DNA of 64,000 nucleotides from Gimesia aquarii (GTDB taxonomy: Bacteria > Planctomycetota > Planctomycetia > Planctomycetales > Planctomycetaceae), in contig NZ_CP037920.1 of assembly GCF_007748195.1 (NCBI RefSeq), positions 620,001 to 684,000 of the forward strand, in the 5' to 3' direction. This document shows, piece after piece, positions 37,317 through 46,284 of this stretch. Under the pieces are notes generated by a model. That model saw only the letters and a program-made list of their open reading frames with translations, made no database searches and was not told where the DNA came from. Numbering within the stretch: position 1 is the stretch's first letter; every line of letters starts with the position of its first letter. Made by a program: the position numbers and the translations under genes.

Positions 37317-37895
37317 GTGATAAACTGCGAACAGAAACTCGATCCATCAGAGTGGGTCGATGCCTACAGCGATTACCTCTATCGGTATGCATTCTCTCGT
37401 TTAAGAGATGTAAGTGCAGCTGAGGAAAGTTTGCAGGAAACATTTCTTGCGGGTATTAAACATCAGAGTCAGTTTCAGGGTTTAGGTTCTCAACGCGCCT
37501 GGTTACTAGGCATCCTCAAACGCAAGATTGTGGATTATATTCGTTCCCGTTCTCGCTTGAAGCAGGTGTCTGATCATGGTGGTGAAGCAGAACTCGAAAA
37601 TCAGTTATTCGATGAGTCGGGTTTCTGGCGTCAGGGAGCTAAGAGATGGGCAGTCGAACCAGGACGACAGTTAGAGAGCGAGGAATTATGGCAGGTAGTA
37701 CGCGAATGTCTTTCACACATACCTGAACCTCAGGCGGATGCCTTTGTGTTGAGTGTGATGGAAGGAATGAGTACCGAAGAGATCTGTGCTGAGCTAAACA
37801 TCACACAGTCAAACCTCTGGGTGCGGCTCCATAGAGCTCGTTTACACCTTGCTCATTGTGTCAGTTCCCACTGGCAAGCAGATGAAAAGGCCTGA
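37317..37895 (+). CDS. ECF sigma factor
   Basis: The protein has 192 residues from the GTG at 37317, which has GGAGG 5 bases upstream. The frame is open to a GTG at 37293, but that start has no ribosome binding site. Region 2 reads YSDYLYRYAFSRLRDVSAAE, then ESLQETFLAGI and GSQRAWLLGILKRKIVDYIR. Region 4 reads ECLSHIPEPQADAFVLSVME followed by STEEICAELNITQSNLWVRL and RARLHLA. Between them is an acidic linker with an F-W-rich segment (GFWRQGAKRWAVEPGRQLE). This ECF type typically pairs with a short zf-HC2 protein, found here on the opposite strand at 35780. Targets probably include the divergent DUF547 operon. Confidence 0.93.
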   Translation: MINCEQKLDPSEWVDAYSDYLYRYAFSRLRDVSAAEESLQETFLAGIKHQSQFQGLGSQRAWLLGILKRKIVDYIRSRSRLKQVSDHGGEAELENQLFDESGFWRQGAKRWAVEPGRQLESEELWQVVRECLSHIPEPQADAFVLSVMEGMSTEEICAELNITQSNLWVRLHRARLHLAHCVSSHWQADEKA

Positions 37896-37921
37896 GCTTC
37901 TCTAATTGCGATTCAGAATTT

Positions 37922-39703
37922 CTACTTATGAATCCACCGTCGTTTCGTTGTCCAGCTCATTGCGAGCCAGACAAACCAGGGTCCGAACTCAAGCCAAGTC
38001 ACGACAAAGTCAAAAAAACGTTCTCCTGAATAGTTTGTGAAAGTCATTGGTGGGTCAGGCCAATGATATCCCAGCCAGAATCGCAGGTAATACATTAGAG
38101 TCAATCCGCTCAGTGCCAGCCACGCCCGGTTATGAGCATAGGGGAGAAAGGGAATTGCCCAGGTCCAATACCATGGATTTTGAGTTGGGAGTAACAGCCA
38201 GAACCAAGCAAGAGTCAAAAAAATTGCTTCCAAAAAATGAGTTACTTCATTTGCTCGGATCGCGCGCCAACAAAAGTAACTTGCAAGTACCAAAAACGCA
38301 AAGGCGGTAAATGTACGTGCTAATGCAAAAGGAACCTGTTCCTGACTGAGAGATGTCAATGCTGCCAGTTGGGTTACAATAGACTGCCGCCAGTTTTCTG
38401 AAGTGATAATAAACCATGGTCTTTGAGAAGCGGGAACCTTTGCCAGGGGAGTCAGGTTTTCGCTCACGAGTAAAAAAAGAAAGTCGTTCATTTTCCAGCG
38501 CGACAGAAACATCGTGAGCCCTTCGCCGTGCGCTTGTGGCGCGTTGCCATCGATGGAATTGATAGATTCCTCAGTGTTAGGAATTGGTGGCATTGAAGAT
38601 TGTGAATCGAGAGGGCGACGATCAGCCTCGGCTGCGAGTCTCGATTCAGAAACACTCTGTGAAACCATCGGCCAGCATACGCCTGCTGAGACCAGAAGAA
38701 ATACGAATGCCAACATTGTTGCCCGTGACCAACCCAGCTTCTGCACGGATACAAGAATCAAAAGTGGTGATAAAATGATAGGATATAGTTTTGCTCCCAC
38801 AGCCAGGGCAAGAAACATTGATGCAGCTACACCCCATAACAAAGATGTTTGTTTCGAGTTTTTGATGGCAGCCATCTGATCGACAGAACTATAAAAAGCA
38901 CGCAGCATCATGTAGACAGCGAGAGTTGTGAGGCAGACAGCAATTGAATCCAGATGCCCGCTGTTGGCGAACTCTTTGAGTACCAGTGGACACCACGCAT
39001 AGACTACCGACCAGCCGACTGGTTTTGCGGTGAACCTAAGGATTAGGATTATCACCCAGATTGTGACCATGTCAAACAGCACAATCCAGGCCTTCATCAC
39101 AATCAGATGAGTTCTAAGATCAGAATGTGAGGGAGTCGTTAGAGCAGCAAGTGCAAATACAGTTTGACTGACAGGTGGGTAAACAGTTGATAACTCGGAA
39201 AAGTGAACCCGATTCAGGATTGTCTCAATTGCCGGTGATGAATTTTTGGCTGTTGCAAGTTTAGATAGATCGGACGGAACCGTTAAATCTTTTGAACTTT
39301 CGAGGACTTGTAGCGGACTGTATCGAAACGGACTCACCCCGTGCATCATTGCTTGGCCGTCCCACATATAGCGATAAATGTCAACTTCCTGAATTGGTTC
39401 AGAAAAAAGCAGTAGTAGTCGCATGCTAAATGCAAACAGACCAATCACGGGTAATAACTGCCGATGCTGCCCCGCCTGAATTGCTACACGTAACGCAATG
39501 AGATAAATGGCAAATGCGGCAGCGAACAAAGAGAAAACTTCAATGATGGGTCTTGTGATGCCGGGGGTCTGATAGGAGAATCTTGCACTCAGCGAAACGA
39601 TGAGTGTGTAAATTAACCACAACAGTATTCCACAGAAGATCAGAATAAACAGATTGTGCCGTTCCCTAACGGCTCTCGTTCGTCGCCTGTCGGCATCACT
39701 CAA
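37922..39703 (-). CDS. Polytopic glycosyltransferase, GT87/GT39-like (polyprenyl-phosphate sugar donor type)
   Basis: The protein has 593 residues with about 12-13 membrane helices. An Asp-rich first loop motif (PIQEVDIYRYMWDGQAMMHG, then SPFRYSP) matches GT-C type glycosyltransferases such as GT87 and DUF2029 mannosyltransferases, where the acidic residues bind metal or activate the acceptor. STVYPPVSQTVFALAAL and NSGHLDSIAVCLTTLAVYMM are further family landmarks. A soluble loop of about 90 residues lies near residue 345-440. The start overlaps the stop of the upstream GT2 gene by 4 bases, so the pair is translationally coupled. GT2 would load the sugar on a lipid carrier and this protein would transfer it outside. 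The acceptor is unknown. Confidence 0.82.
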   Translation of the reverse strand: MSDADRRRTRAVRERHNLFILIFCGILLWLIYTLIVSLSARFSYQTPGITRPIIEVFSLFAAAFAIYLIALRVAIQAGQHRQLLPVIGLFAFSMRLLLLFSEPIQEVDIYRYMWDGQAMMHGVSPFRYSPLQVLESSKDLTVPSDLSKLATAKNSSPAIETILNRVHFSELSTVYPPVSQTVFALAALTTPSHSDLRTHLIVMKAWIVLFDMVTIWVIILILRFTAKPVGWSVVYAWCPLVLKEFANSGHLDSIAVCLTTLAVYMMLRAFYSSVDQMAAIKNSKQTSLLWGVAASMFLALAVGAKLYPIILSPLLILVSVQKLGWSRATMLAFVFLLVSAGVCWPMVSQSVSESRLAAEADRRPLDSQSSMPPIPNTEESINSIDGNAPQAHGEGLTMFLSRWKMNDFLFLLVSENLTPLAKVPASQRPWFIITSENWRQSIVTQLAALTSLSQEQVPFALARTFTAFAFLVLASYFCWRAIRANEVTHFLEAIFLTLAWFWLLLPTQNPWYWTWAIPFLPYAHNRAWLALSGLTLMYYLRFWLGYHWPDPPMTFTNYSGERFFDFVVTWLEFGPWFVWLAMSWTTKRRWIHK

Positions 39704-40500
39704 TGCTTCAACCCATACTTTCCAATTAAGTAGAGAATTTTTGATCCTGCTTTCACGGTACCGGAAAGTGTGCCACTAATCTTGCTGTTTCCAATACGAC
39801 GCCGATAGGGAACTGGAATCTCGCGTGTTCTGAGATGCGCGCGAGTCGCTTTAATTTGCATTTCGACAGTCCATCCAAAGTTGTCGTCAATCATTTGAAG
39901 GTCAAGTAATGCACGATAGTTGATAGCACGAAACGGACCGAGGTCAGTATATTCACTCCCAAAAAGAGTGTGCATCAAAAAACATGCCAATTGGTTACCA
40001 TAGACGCTTTGTGGTGGCATTGCTCCGGGCTCTCTTTCACCAAGTAACCGTGAACCGAGCACGAAATCGGCTTCGTCATTCAGAATAGGTGTCACGAGAA
40101 GGGGGAGCAGGTTGGGATGATCACTATAATCAGCGTCAATGAAAACGATGACTTGTGGAGCCTGTTGACCAGACTCAATCAACTGCCGCAGCGCTTGCAG
40201 ACCGTGTAAACAGGCTGCACCATAGCCACGCTTCGGTTCGTTAAAGACAGTGGCGCCATGCGCGATGGCGATCTCTGCCGTCTGGTCTGTCGATCCGTTG
40301 TCGACGACAATCACCTCACCAACCGCGGGTAGGTCACTCAGGACCAAAGGCAAAGACGTCTCTTCATTCAGAGCGGGAATAATCACCGTAACTTTTGATA
40401 GATCAGTGATATTCGTCTCATTAGGCTTTTCGAAAGTCGATACAGCATGATCAGTGACCAAAGCAGCCTCTCCGTATGAAAACAGTTCTTTGTTTAACAC
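39700..40500 (-). CDS. GT2 glycosyltransferase, dolichol-phosphate mannosyltransferase-like
   Basis: The protein has 266 residues. The GT-A fold signatures are VTVIIPALNEETSLPLVL at about residues 38-55, EVIVVDNGSTDQTAEIA near 67-83, RGYGAACLHGL, and the metal-binding VIVFIDADYSDHP with Asp-x-Asp. LGSRLLGEREPGAMPP and FGWTVEMQIKA follow. It has no C-terminal membrane helices, so it is a soluble or peripheral DPMS-like enzyme that transfers a sugar from a nucleotide donor to a polyprenyl phosphate. The 4-base overlap with the membrane glycosyltransferase downstream suggests the two act in sequence. Confidence 0.88.
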   Translation of the reverse strand: MLNKELFSYGEAALVTDHAVSTFEKPNETNITDLSKVTVIIPALNEETSLPLVLSDLPAVGEVIVVDNGSTDQTAEIAIAHGATVFNEPKRGYGAACLHGLQALRQLIESGQQAPQVIVFIDADYSDHPNLLPLLVTPILNDEADFVLGSRLLGEREPGAMPPQSVYGNQLACFLMHTLFGSEYTDLGPFRAINYRALLDLQMIDDNFGWTVEMQIKATRAHLRTREIPVPYRRRIGNSKISGTLSGTVKAGSKILYLIGKYGLKH

Positions 40501-40602
40501 ATTGAGTCTCCGTTCGTTAGCCTTACGAGTAAGTATTTGCTGAGTCTATCTCGCCAAGATCAGATCTCAAACATACTTGTAAGTCTTGTCATTGATTTGT
40601 GA

Positions 40603-40845
40603 TTACCTCGCTCCTGATCCCTGTGGCATTGAGCGTGGAGCTGGTTGTGGCGTGTGAGAGGGAGCTTCATGAGAAGAACCAGAGCCACCTGAATCAGGAC
40701 TAATCATCATTCTTCCAGCCGCCGGATCAGCGTATGGTTCAGAATAGGTCTCCGGTGGTGAACCATAGGGATGCGCACATCCCACCACGCAACTTACGAT
40801 AATCAGCAAAATACTCAAACCATAATACCACCATTTTTGATTCAT
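40603..40845 (-). CDS. Small Pro/Ser-rich lipoprotein
   Basis: The protein has 80 residues from the ATG at 40845, with AAGGA 7 bases upstream. A GTG two codons earlier is less well placed. The signal peptide ends with the lipobox SCVVGCAHPYG. The mature part of about 58 residues is low-complexity and rich in Pro, Ser and Gly (GGSGSSHEAPSHTPQPAPRS). No domain is recognised. A short lipid-anchored surface peptide is likely. Confidence 0.65.
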   Translation of the reverse strand: MNQKWWYYGLSILLIIVSCVVGCAHPYGSPPETYSEPYADPAAGRMMISPDSGGSGSSHEAPSHTPQPAPRSMPQGSGAR

Positions 40846-41272
40846 GATCACATCCTTGTTTTTTGTAATCGGAACTTCCTGCCGACTTTCAGACTAATTC
40901 AAAACAGGGAGGACTTCACAACTATCTATTCTGAGAGCGGCATTATCGATGTCTTCCAAAATCGAGTCTGTGAATCTGATTACAGAACGGACTCTTGAAT
41001 GCGAAAAACTTAAACACCGTAGAAAATGATTCAGAGGCAACTCAAATAGAATATGAAGTGTTAACTTGTTTGTTTGAATACTCTTAAGGCATGAAAAACT
41101 GAAATGACAAGGCTCGATGGCAAGTTTGGACCGGGAGTGAGGTAACTACTGGGTATGAAATGATCGCGATTGTGGTGACCAAATTGGTGGGTTACATCGC
41201 CCACAGTCTGGTTTCCGGTTAGACTAAGATTTCAACTACGACTATCCTTTGATAAATCGGAGCTCGAAATTT
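40846..41272. other. Intergenic region between divergent genes
   Basis: About 430 bases. I see no coding frame, RNA fold or repeat. It must contain the promoters of the small lipoprotein and the propeller gene. Confidence 0.35.
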
Positions 41273-42265
41273 ATGCTAAAAAAAATCGTCACTCGATCTA
41301 ATCATCCCAGCTACTTGTCTCTCTCAGGTCTGTTGTTACTGCTCACTCTTTTGTCTGTAACATGTTTTGCATTGTCATCAACTGGTTACGCTGGCGATGA
41401 GGCTATAGTCCAGCACTCGTTTCTTGGTATGGGTAAAGCCAATAAGGCAGTCATTATTGGTGAGGACGGGAAAGTAGAATGGAAATTCAACATGCCCGCG
41501 AGTGACGGATGGGTTTTACCAAATGGCAATGTATTGCTGGCACTCTACGGGACAAAAGGATTTCCTAACGGCGGTGTTGTTGAAGTCGATCGCAAAACAA
41601 AGAAGATAGTTTTTCAGTACAAGGGCCGCCAAAAAGAGACGAGCACGGTACAACTCTTGCCAGACGGCACGTTTCTTATTGCGGAGTTGGGTCCAGAGCC
41701 GCGCGCTGTTGTCATCAATCGTAAGGGAGATGTTCTCAAGACGACTCCCCTACAATGTCAAAGAAAAAACGCACATATGCAAACCCGGATGTTGCGTATG
41801 CTTCCGAATGGAAACTATATCGCGCCGCATTTACTCGACTTCGCAGTCAAGGAATACAAACCGAAAACCGGTGAGGTGATTCAAGTCATCGTGACAGACG
41901 AACGAGGTCGTGATAAACGAGACTGGCCCTTTACAGCGATCCGTTTGAAAAATGGAAACACGCTGATTGCCTGCACGAATGGGAATCGTATCATCGAGAC
42001 AGATGCTGAAGGTAAAATCGTCTGGAGTGTAACAAATCAAGATCTGGGAGAGAAACTGTTCAACGACGCCTGTGGAGCCCAGAGATTACCGAATGGCAAT
42101 ACTGTAATCTCCAGCTATCGGGCCAAGGGAAATCAGGTAAAACTATTTGAAGTTACAAGAGACAAGAGAGTCGTCTGGCGTTTCTCAGGCATGAATTCCG
42201 GCTTTCATCATTTTCAAATCTTGACAACGAACGGCAAGCCGGTCAAAGAAAACACTTGGAAATAA
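41273..42265 (+). CDS. Secreted beta-propeller protein, PQQ/arylsulfotransferase-like
   Basis: The protein has 330 residues from the ATG at 41273, with GGAG 9 bases upstream. An in-frame TTG at 41249 is less likely. The signal peptide contains LSLSGLLLLLTLLSVTCFAL. The mature part has propeller repeats with a recurrent D/NG-K-V-W motif and L-PNGN turn: GEDGKVEWKFNMPASDGWVL, LPDGTFLIAE, MLPNGNYIAPHLLDF, RLKNGNTLIACTNGNRIIET and RLPNGNTVISSY. The repeated pattern resembles PQQ-like and ASST-like propellers. The PQQ ligands cannot be confirmed. The function is unknown. Confidence 0.72.
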   Translation: MLKKIVTRSNHPSYLSLSGLLLLLTLLSVTCFALSSTGYAGDEAIVQHSFLGMGKANKAVIIGEDGKVEWKFNMPASDGWVLPNGNVLLALYGTKGFPNGGVVEVDRKTKKIVFQYKGRQKETSTVQLLPDGTFLIAELGPEPRAVVINRKGDVLKTTPLQCQRKNAHMQTRMLRMLPNGNYIAPHLLDFAVKEYKPKTGEVIQVIVTDERGRDKRDWPFTAIRLKNGNTLIACTNGNRIIETDAEGKIVWSVTNQDLGEKLFNDACGAQRLPNGNTVISSYRAKGNQVKLFEVTRDKRVVWRFSGMNSGFHHFQILTTNGKPVKENTWK

Positions 42266-42485
42266 AGGCGGGGCTCTACTTGTTATATCTTGAGAACTCG
42301 GGGGACTATTGGCGATAAACGTTTCTGTCTCTTTGTTGGTGAAAAATTTTTTTATTTGATAATTCGACAGGGGAATGCGTGATATTCACACGTTAATGAC
42401 GCCTTATTGGAAGTAACAACCAATCGTAGGGATGTGATTACACAATCTAAATGGTTGCCGATTCCAATTTATAGAGGCTGATTAG

Positions 42486-43325
42486 ATGAAATCAGAAAGC
42501 AGACCTGAACGAATAGCGACAGCTTGCTGTATTATTTCATTTTTCGCCACTGGAATTACTGTCATCACCATGAGTGTGCATACCGTCGTCGGGAGAACAT
42601 GGTTCAACGAATGGCTGACAATCGCAATTTCGGGATTACTAATACCTATTGGCTTGTTTTTAGGTTTAATTGCCATGTGGCGCTCGCAGTGTTCCCGGTT
42701 GTCAGTGAAGGCGGTGATTACGAATATTCTTACACTATTGATTCTCTGCCTCTGGTATGTTTGGCCGACTGAGCGATCATTTCTGCTTGCGGTAAGAAAG
42801 GGAGATATTGCTTCAGCACGGTTCGCACTACAAACCGGCATGGATGTAGAAACGCTTCAACTCTGGGGAATGGGAGTGAAAATTCCCGGACATAGTTCAT
42901 TGACGATGGCTGCGGAAAATGGTGATGAAGAGATGGTGCGGTTACTTTTGGAATGGGGAGCTGATGTGAACAGGGCGAATGGACATGGTGACTACCCACT
43001 GTATTATGCTGCCTGGTCTGGTGACTTGCCAACAGCGCAATTATTGCTCCAGGAAGGAGCTGATCCGGTAGCCTTGAGTGGAGAGAGGAGTGCCTTACAT
43101 ATCGCCGCCATGATGGGACAACTCGAAGTGATTGATCTTCTCTTGGACGCTGGAGTGCCCATTGATTTGGCTGACAAACAGGGCATCACTCCCTTGGCGG
43201 CGGCTCGAATCAGTAAGAACAGAGCCGCCATTGGATACTTGCTCCAAAAGGGGCACAAGACGATTTTTCTACTGACACACAATGATTCTTTCATTTATTA
43301 TCGATTTTATGATTTACAAAACTAA
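42486..43325 (+). CDS. Membrane-anchored ankyrin repeat protein
   Basis: The protein has 279 residues. Three membrane helices lie in the first 100 residues: CCIISFFATGITVITMSV, WLTIAISGLLIPIGLFLGLI and VITNILTLLILCLWYVW. The C-terminal 160 residues carry about four ankyrin repeats: HSSLTMAAENGDEEMVRLLL, GDYPLYYAAWSGDLPTAQLL, SALHIAAMMGQLEVIDLLLD and GITPLAAARISKNRAAIGYL. Ankyrin repeats mediate protein-protein contacts and here would face the cytoplasm if the three helices place the C-terminus inside. Partner unknown. A strong terminator follows at 43382. Confidence 0.85.
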   Translation: MKSESRPERIATACCIISFFATGITVITMSVHTVVGRTWFNEWLTIAISGLLIPIGLFLGLIAMWRSQCSRLSVKAVITNILTLLILCLWYVWPTERSFLLAVRKGDIASARFALQTGMDVETLQLWGMGVKIPGHSSLTMAAENGDEEMVRLLLEWGADVNRANGHGDYPLYYAAWSGDLPTAQLLLQEGADPVALSGERSALHIAAMMGQLEVIDLLLDAGVPIDLADKQGITPLAAARISKNRAAIGYLLQKGHKTIFLLTHNDSFIYYRFYDLQN

Positions 43326-43381
43326 TTATGGGGGTTTCAGAGGAAGTCGTATTTGTCTTCTTATGGAATCTGGCGCAAAAG

Positions 43382-43419
43382 AAAAACCTTGATGTAATTC
43401 ATCTTACATCAAGGTTTTT
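43382..43419. terminator. Strong bidirectional terminator between the ankyrin gene and the tRNA
   Basis: AAAAACCTTGATGTAA at 43382-43397 pairs perfectly with TTACATCAAGGTTTTT at 43404-43419 around a 6-base loop. It ends both the ankyrin transcript (plus) and the tRNA transcript (minus). The stem shares AAAACC(C/T)TGATGTA with the terminator at 35020. Confidence 0.92.
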
Positions 43420-43425
43420 AATAAG

Positions 43426-43499
<74 letters not shown>

Positions 43500-43730
43500 C
43501 TATGGGTCCTGTCATCAGGACATAAGTAAATCATTAAGAGCAGAATAAGATGTAAGTATATAGTCGTTTCCGACATTACTTTAACGTTCAACGGCCCTAA
43601 ATATAGTAAAGGCATACCGTTACCATATCTCGTAATTATAGTGAGGATCGACCCTTTCGTCGAGTAACTTTCAGCAAAATCCCTGAATTCAATGGGAAGA
43701 ACGCAGAATCGGCCCCTAACTTAGGAGTAA
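43500..43730. other. Intergenic region holding the tRNA promoter
   Basis: About 230 bases upstream of the tRNA on its strand, and downstream of the minus-strand sulfatase at 43731. No gene seen. Confidence 0.35.
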
Positions 43731-45206
43731 TCATTCATATTCCCACTTTAGAAACCAGGGGTCTTTGGTTTTTTTCTGCCAAGTTTTAAGCTTTTCCTGC
43801 ATTTGGATCAGCCTTTCCTGGTGTTCAGGCTCAAAGGCGAGATTGGTTGATTCAAAGGGATCAGCGACGACATCATAAAGTTCGTGTTTGGGACGATGGA
43901 TATAGGAGTAAACGGTTCGTTGACCGAACATTTTGTCACCCCGTTTTAAAACGCCCTGCCAGGTAGGAGATCGATATAAATCGGACGCAAAAGGGTAAGG
44001 CAGCTCATGGGCAATGTTGAAAATGTATTTATATTTACCACTCAAGATCACCCGCATCGGATAATACATTGTGATTTCATGAAAGGTATGTGAAGCATAA
44101 TTTTCGTCGAAGTCAGGCGCGTGTTCTGTTCCAAGTGCACTCAGAAACGAGCGTCCATGAAACTGGTAAGGAACAGGTTTTCCTTTTCCTTGAACTCGTT
44201 TGCCATTATTTTCAACAGTGCGAAGTCGGGGAACTGGTTTCGGTGTCACGTTGCAATAATCCAGAATTGTCGGTGTCAGGTCGGCCCAGGAGACCCTCGC
44301 ATCAGTTGTAATTCCCTGCTTGGGCTGACTGGGATCGCGGACAATCAATGGTAAATTCATCCCGGGTTGATAAAGATTTGTCTTTGCGCCAGGAAACGGT
44401 GGGCCATTATCGCTCAGGAACATGACAAGTGTGTCCTCCCAGTGTCCCGTTTCTTTTAACGTATTAATCAAAGAAACCACGCCCTGATCGAGTCGAGAAA
44501 TCGCTTGATAGTATTCAGCCAGTTCCTCTTTGACTTCCTGATGGTTGGGTAGCCAGGGTGGCACTTGAATTTGTTCCGGTTTGTATTTTATGGGAGTCAC
44601 GCCTGGGTAATGATCGGGGTCATTATTGAAATTGGAATAACCATCCGGGCCTCCTCCACGATGGGGATCGCTACTACAATAATAGAGAAAGAACGGTCGG
44701 TCGTCTTTTTCCATGATCCACTCTTTTGCATTGGCCGCCATGACTGCCGAGTTACGATTGCCCTGCACACCTTTATTACGGTATTCCTGAAATTCATAAA
44801 CGTATTTTGGAGCCAGGTGATATTTTCCAATGGAGCATGTTCGGTAACCAGCTTCCTCAAGTAGGATTGGCAGTGATTTGACGGTGGCATAAGTACTGAA
44901 GTGATTATAACCATGGGCATGACCGTAGTGTCCGGTGGCGTGATTATATAAACCTGTCATGATCACCGAACGACTGGCGGAGCAGCTGGCAGTTGTACAA
45001 TGGGCGCGGGTAAACCGAGTTCCCGATGCGGCCAGCATATCGATGCCCGGTGTTTTGATGACTTTGTTTCCATAGCAACCGGCTTGAAAGCCCTGATCAT
45101 CGACAACGATCACCAGGACATTTTTCTGCTTGGAAGCAGCAGATAATTGTTTCGCAGAGCAGAATAGCAAAAGGACACAAAGCATTCCGTAGAGATATTG
45201 TCTCAT
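43731..45206 (-). CDS. Secreted sulfatase (heparan N-sulfatase-like)
   Basis: The protein has 491 residues with a signal peptide covering about the first 23. The sulfatase fold is shown by [18 protein letters not shown] with two metal-binding Asp, the formylglycine motif [20 protein letters not shown], a [14 protein letters not shown] block, [12 protein letters not shown] and [20 protein letters not shown]. The motif has Ala in place of the commoner Pro (C-x-A-x-R), a known variant in S1 sulfatases. [12 protein letters not shown] and the AKTNLYQPG-like segment resemble N-sulfoglucosamine sulfohydrolases, though substrate specificity is not certain. Maturation by a formylglycine-generating enzyme is required. 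Confidence 0.9.
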   Translation of the reverse strand: MRQYLYGMLCVLLLFCSAKQLSAASKQKNVLVIVVDDQGFQAGCYGNKVIKTPGIDMLAASGTRFTRAHCTTASCSASRSVIMTGLYNHATGHYGHAHGYNHFSTYATVKSLPILLEEAGYRTCSIGKYHLAPKYVYEFQEYRNKGVQGNRNSAVMAANAKEWIMEKDDRPFFLYYCSSDPHRGGGPDGYSNFNNDPDHYPGVTPIKYKPEQIQVPPWLPNHQEVKEELAEYYQAISRLDQGVVSLINTLKETGHWEDTLVMFLSDNGPPFPGAKTNLYQPGMNLPLIVRDPSQPKQGITTDARVSWADLTPTILDYCNVTPKPVPRLRTVENNGKRVQGKGKPVPYQFHGRSFLSALGTEHAPDFDENYASHTFHEITMYYPMRVILSGKYKYIFNIAHELPYPFASDLYRSPTWQGVLKRGDKMFGQRTVYSYIHRPKHELYDVVADPFESTNLAFEPEHQERLIQMQEKLKTWQKKTKDPWFLKWEYE

Positions 45207-45487
45207 GGTGTGGCTTTCTCATTAGGACTTAAGGTGGGAATCGTAGGAATCATCAAATGTGTGGTTTAGAATTTATTCTAATCTCCTCGAAGAGCAATCG
45301 CAAATCGGCAACTGAGAAAGCGGGAGAGTTTAACCGAAAGGTTCGAAATCAATGAGGACTGGCTTGATGTGGAGAGAATTCCTTTCGATAATTAAGTAAC
45401 CTCCGATAGGAAATACGTTTCCTATTTGAGCCAGGAAATTGCTATGCAGGAAAATAACTATACTAATCTTGAATAAAGGCGATGACT
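45207..45487. other. Intergenic region between divergent genes
   Basis: About 280 bases. It contains the AAAGG ribosome binding site of the DUF1080 gene near 45475. No other structure was detected. Confidence 0.35.
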
Positions 45488-46186
45488 ATGACAACTTTGA
45501 AACGAGTGACAACGCTATTGACTATGATTATGACAATTTCAGCTCTCAATTTGGCGGTAGCCGGTGAACAAAAGCTGAATGTGCCTCCCAAAGGGTATAA
45601 AGCGTTATTTAATGGTAAGGACTTATCTGGGTGGAAGGGTTTGGTGGGCAACCCCAAGACACGTGCTAAAATGAGTCCTGAAGAGTTAGCTGAGGCACAA
45701 AAGAAGGCGGATCAAAGCATGCGGGAACATTGGAAAGTGGTTGATGGCGTGCTTGTCTTTGACGGAAAAGGTCAGAGCCTGTGTACTGATAAAGACTACA
45801 AAAACTTTGAAATGCTGGTAGACTGGAAAATCAAAAAAGATGGGGACAGTGGAATTTATCTACGCGGTTCACCCCAGGTTCAGATATGGGACCCTGCAAC
45901 GAAAGCTGCTAAAGGTGTTGGTTCAGGCGGGCTATACAACAATAAAAAAAATCCCAGTAAACCTTTAGTGACTGCTGATAATCCAGTGGGAGAATGGAAT
46001 ACGTTCTACATTAAAATGGTTGGTGACAAAGTGACTGTCAAATTAAATGGTAAGTTGGTTACGGACACAGTTTTGGAAAATTATTGGGAACGCGATAAAC
46101 CCATTTACGAAGCAGGACAGATTGAATTACAAAATCATGGTAATACACTCTATTTCCGAAACGTGTTTATTAAGGAACTCGATTAG
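45488..46186 (+). CDS. DUF1080 family secreted protein (3-keto-disaccharide hydrolase fold)
   Basis: The protein has 232 residues from the ATG at 45488, which has AAAGG 8 bases upstream. The ATG at 45482 is too close to it. It has a signal peptide, then the DUF1080 core, a concanavalin-like beta-sandwich: GYKALFNGKDLSGWKGLVGN, REHWKVVDGVLVFDGKGQSL, YKNFEMLVDWKIKKDGDSGI, YLRGSPQVQIWDP, GEWNTFYIKMVGDKVTVKLN and GQIELQNHGNTLYFRNVFIK. Some family members hydrolyse 3-keto-glycosides, and many are simply carbohydrate-binding. A short insertion near residues 45-65 is Lys/Glu-rich. A terminator follows. Confidence 0.9.
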   Translation: MTTLKRVTTLLTMIMTISALNLAVAGEQKLNVPPKGYKALFNGKDLSGWKGLVGNPKTRAKMSPEELAEAQKKADQSMREHWKVVDGVLVFDGKGQSLCTDKDYKNFEMLVDWKIKKDGDSGIYLRGSPQVQIWDPATKAAKGVGSGGLYNNKKNPSKPLVTADNPVGEWNTFYIKMVGDKVTVKLNGKLVTDTVLENYWERDKPIYEAGQIELQNHGNTLYFRNVFIKELD

Positions 46187-46213
46187 TTAAAATCAGATTA
46201 AGTCAACTGAAAT

Positions 46214-46245
46214 GAAAGCGTAGAGAGATCACTCTCTGCGCTTTC
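46214..46245 (+). terminator. Intrinsic terminator after the DUF1080 gene
   Basis: GAAAGCG at 46214-46220 pairs with CGCTTTC at 46239-46245, and AGAGAG with CTCTCT inside, with an ATCA tetraloop. ACTTTTG follows on the plus strand. Confidence 0.85.
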
Positions 46246-46284
46246 ACTTTTGTAATCACAAATTTTTTAGTGAAACACAACGAG

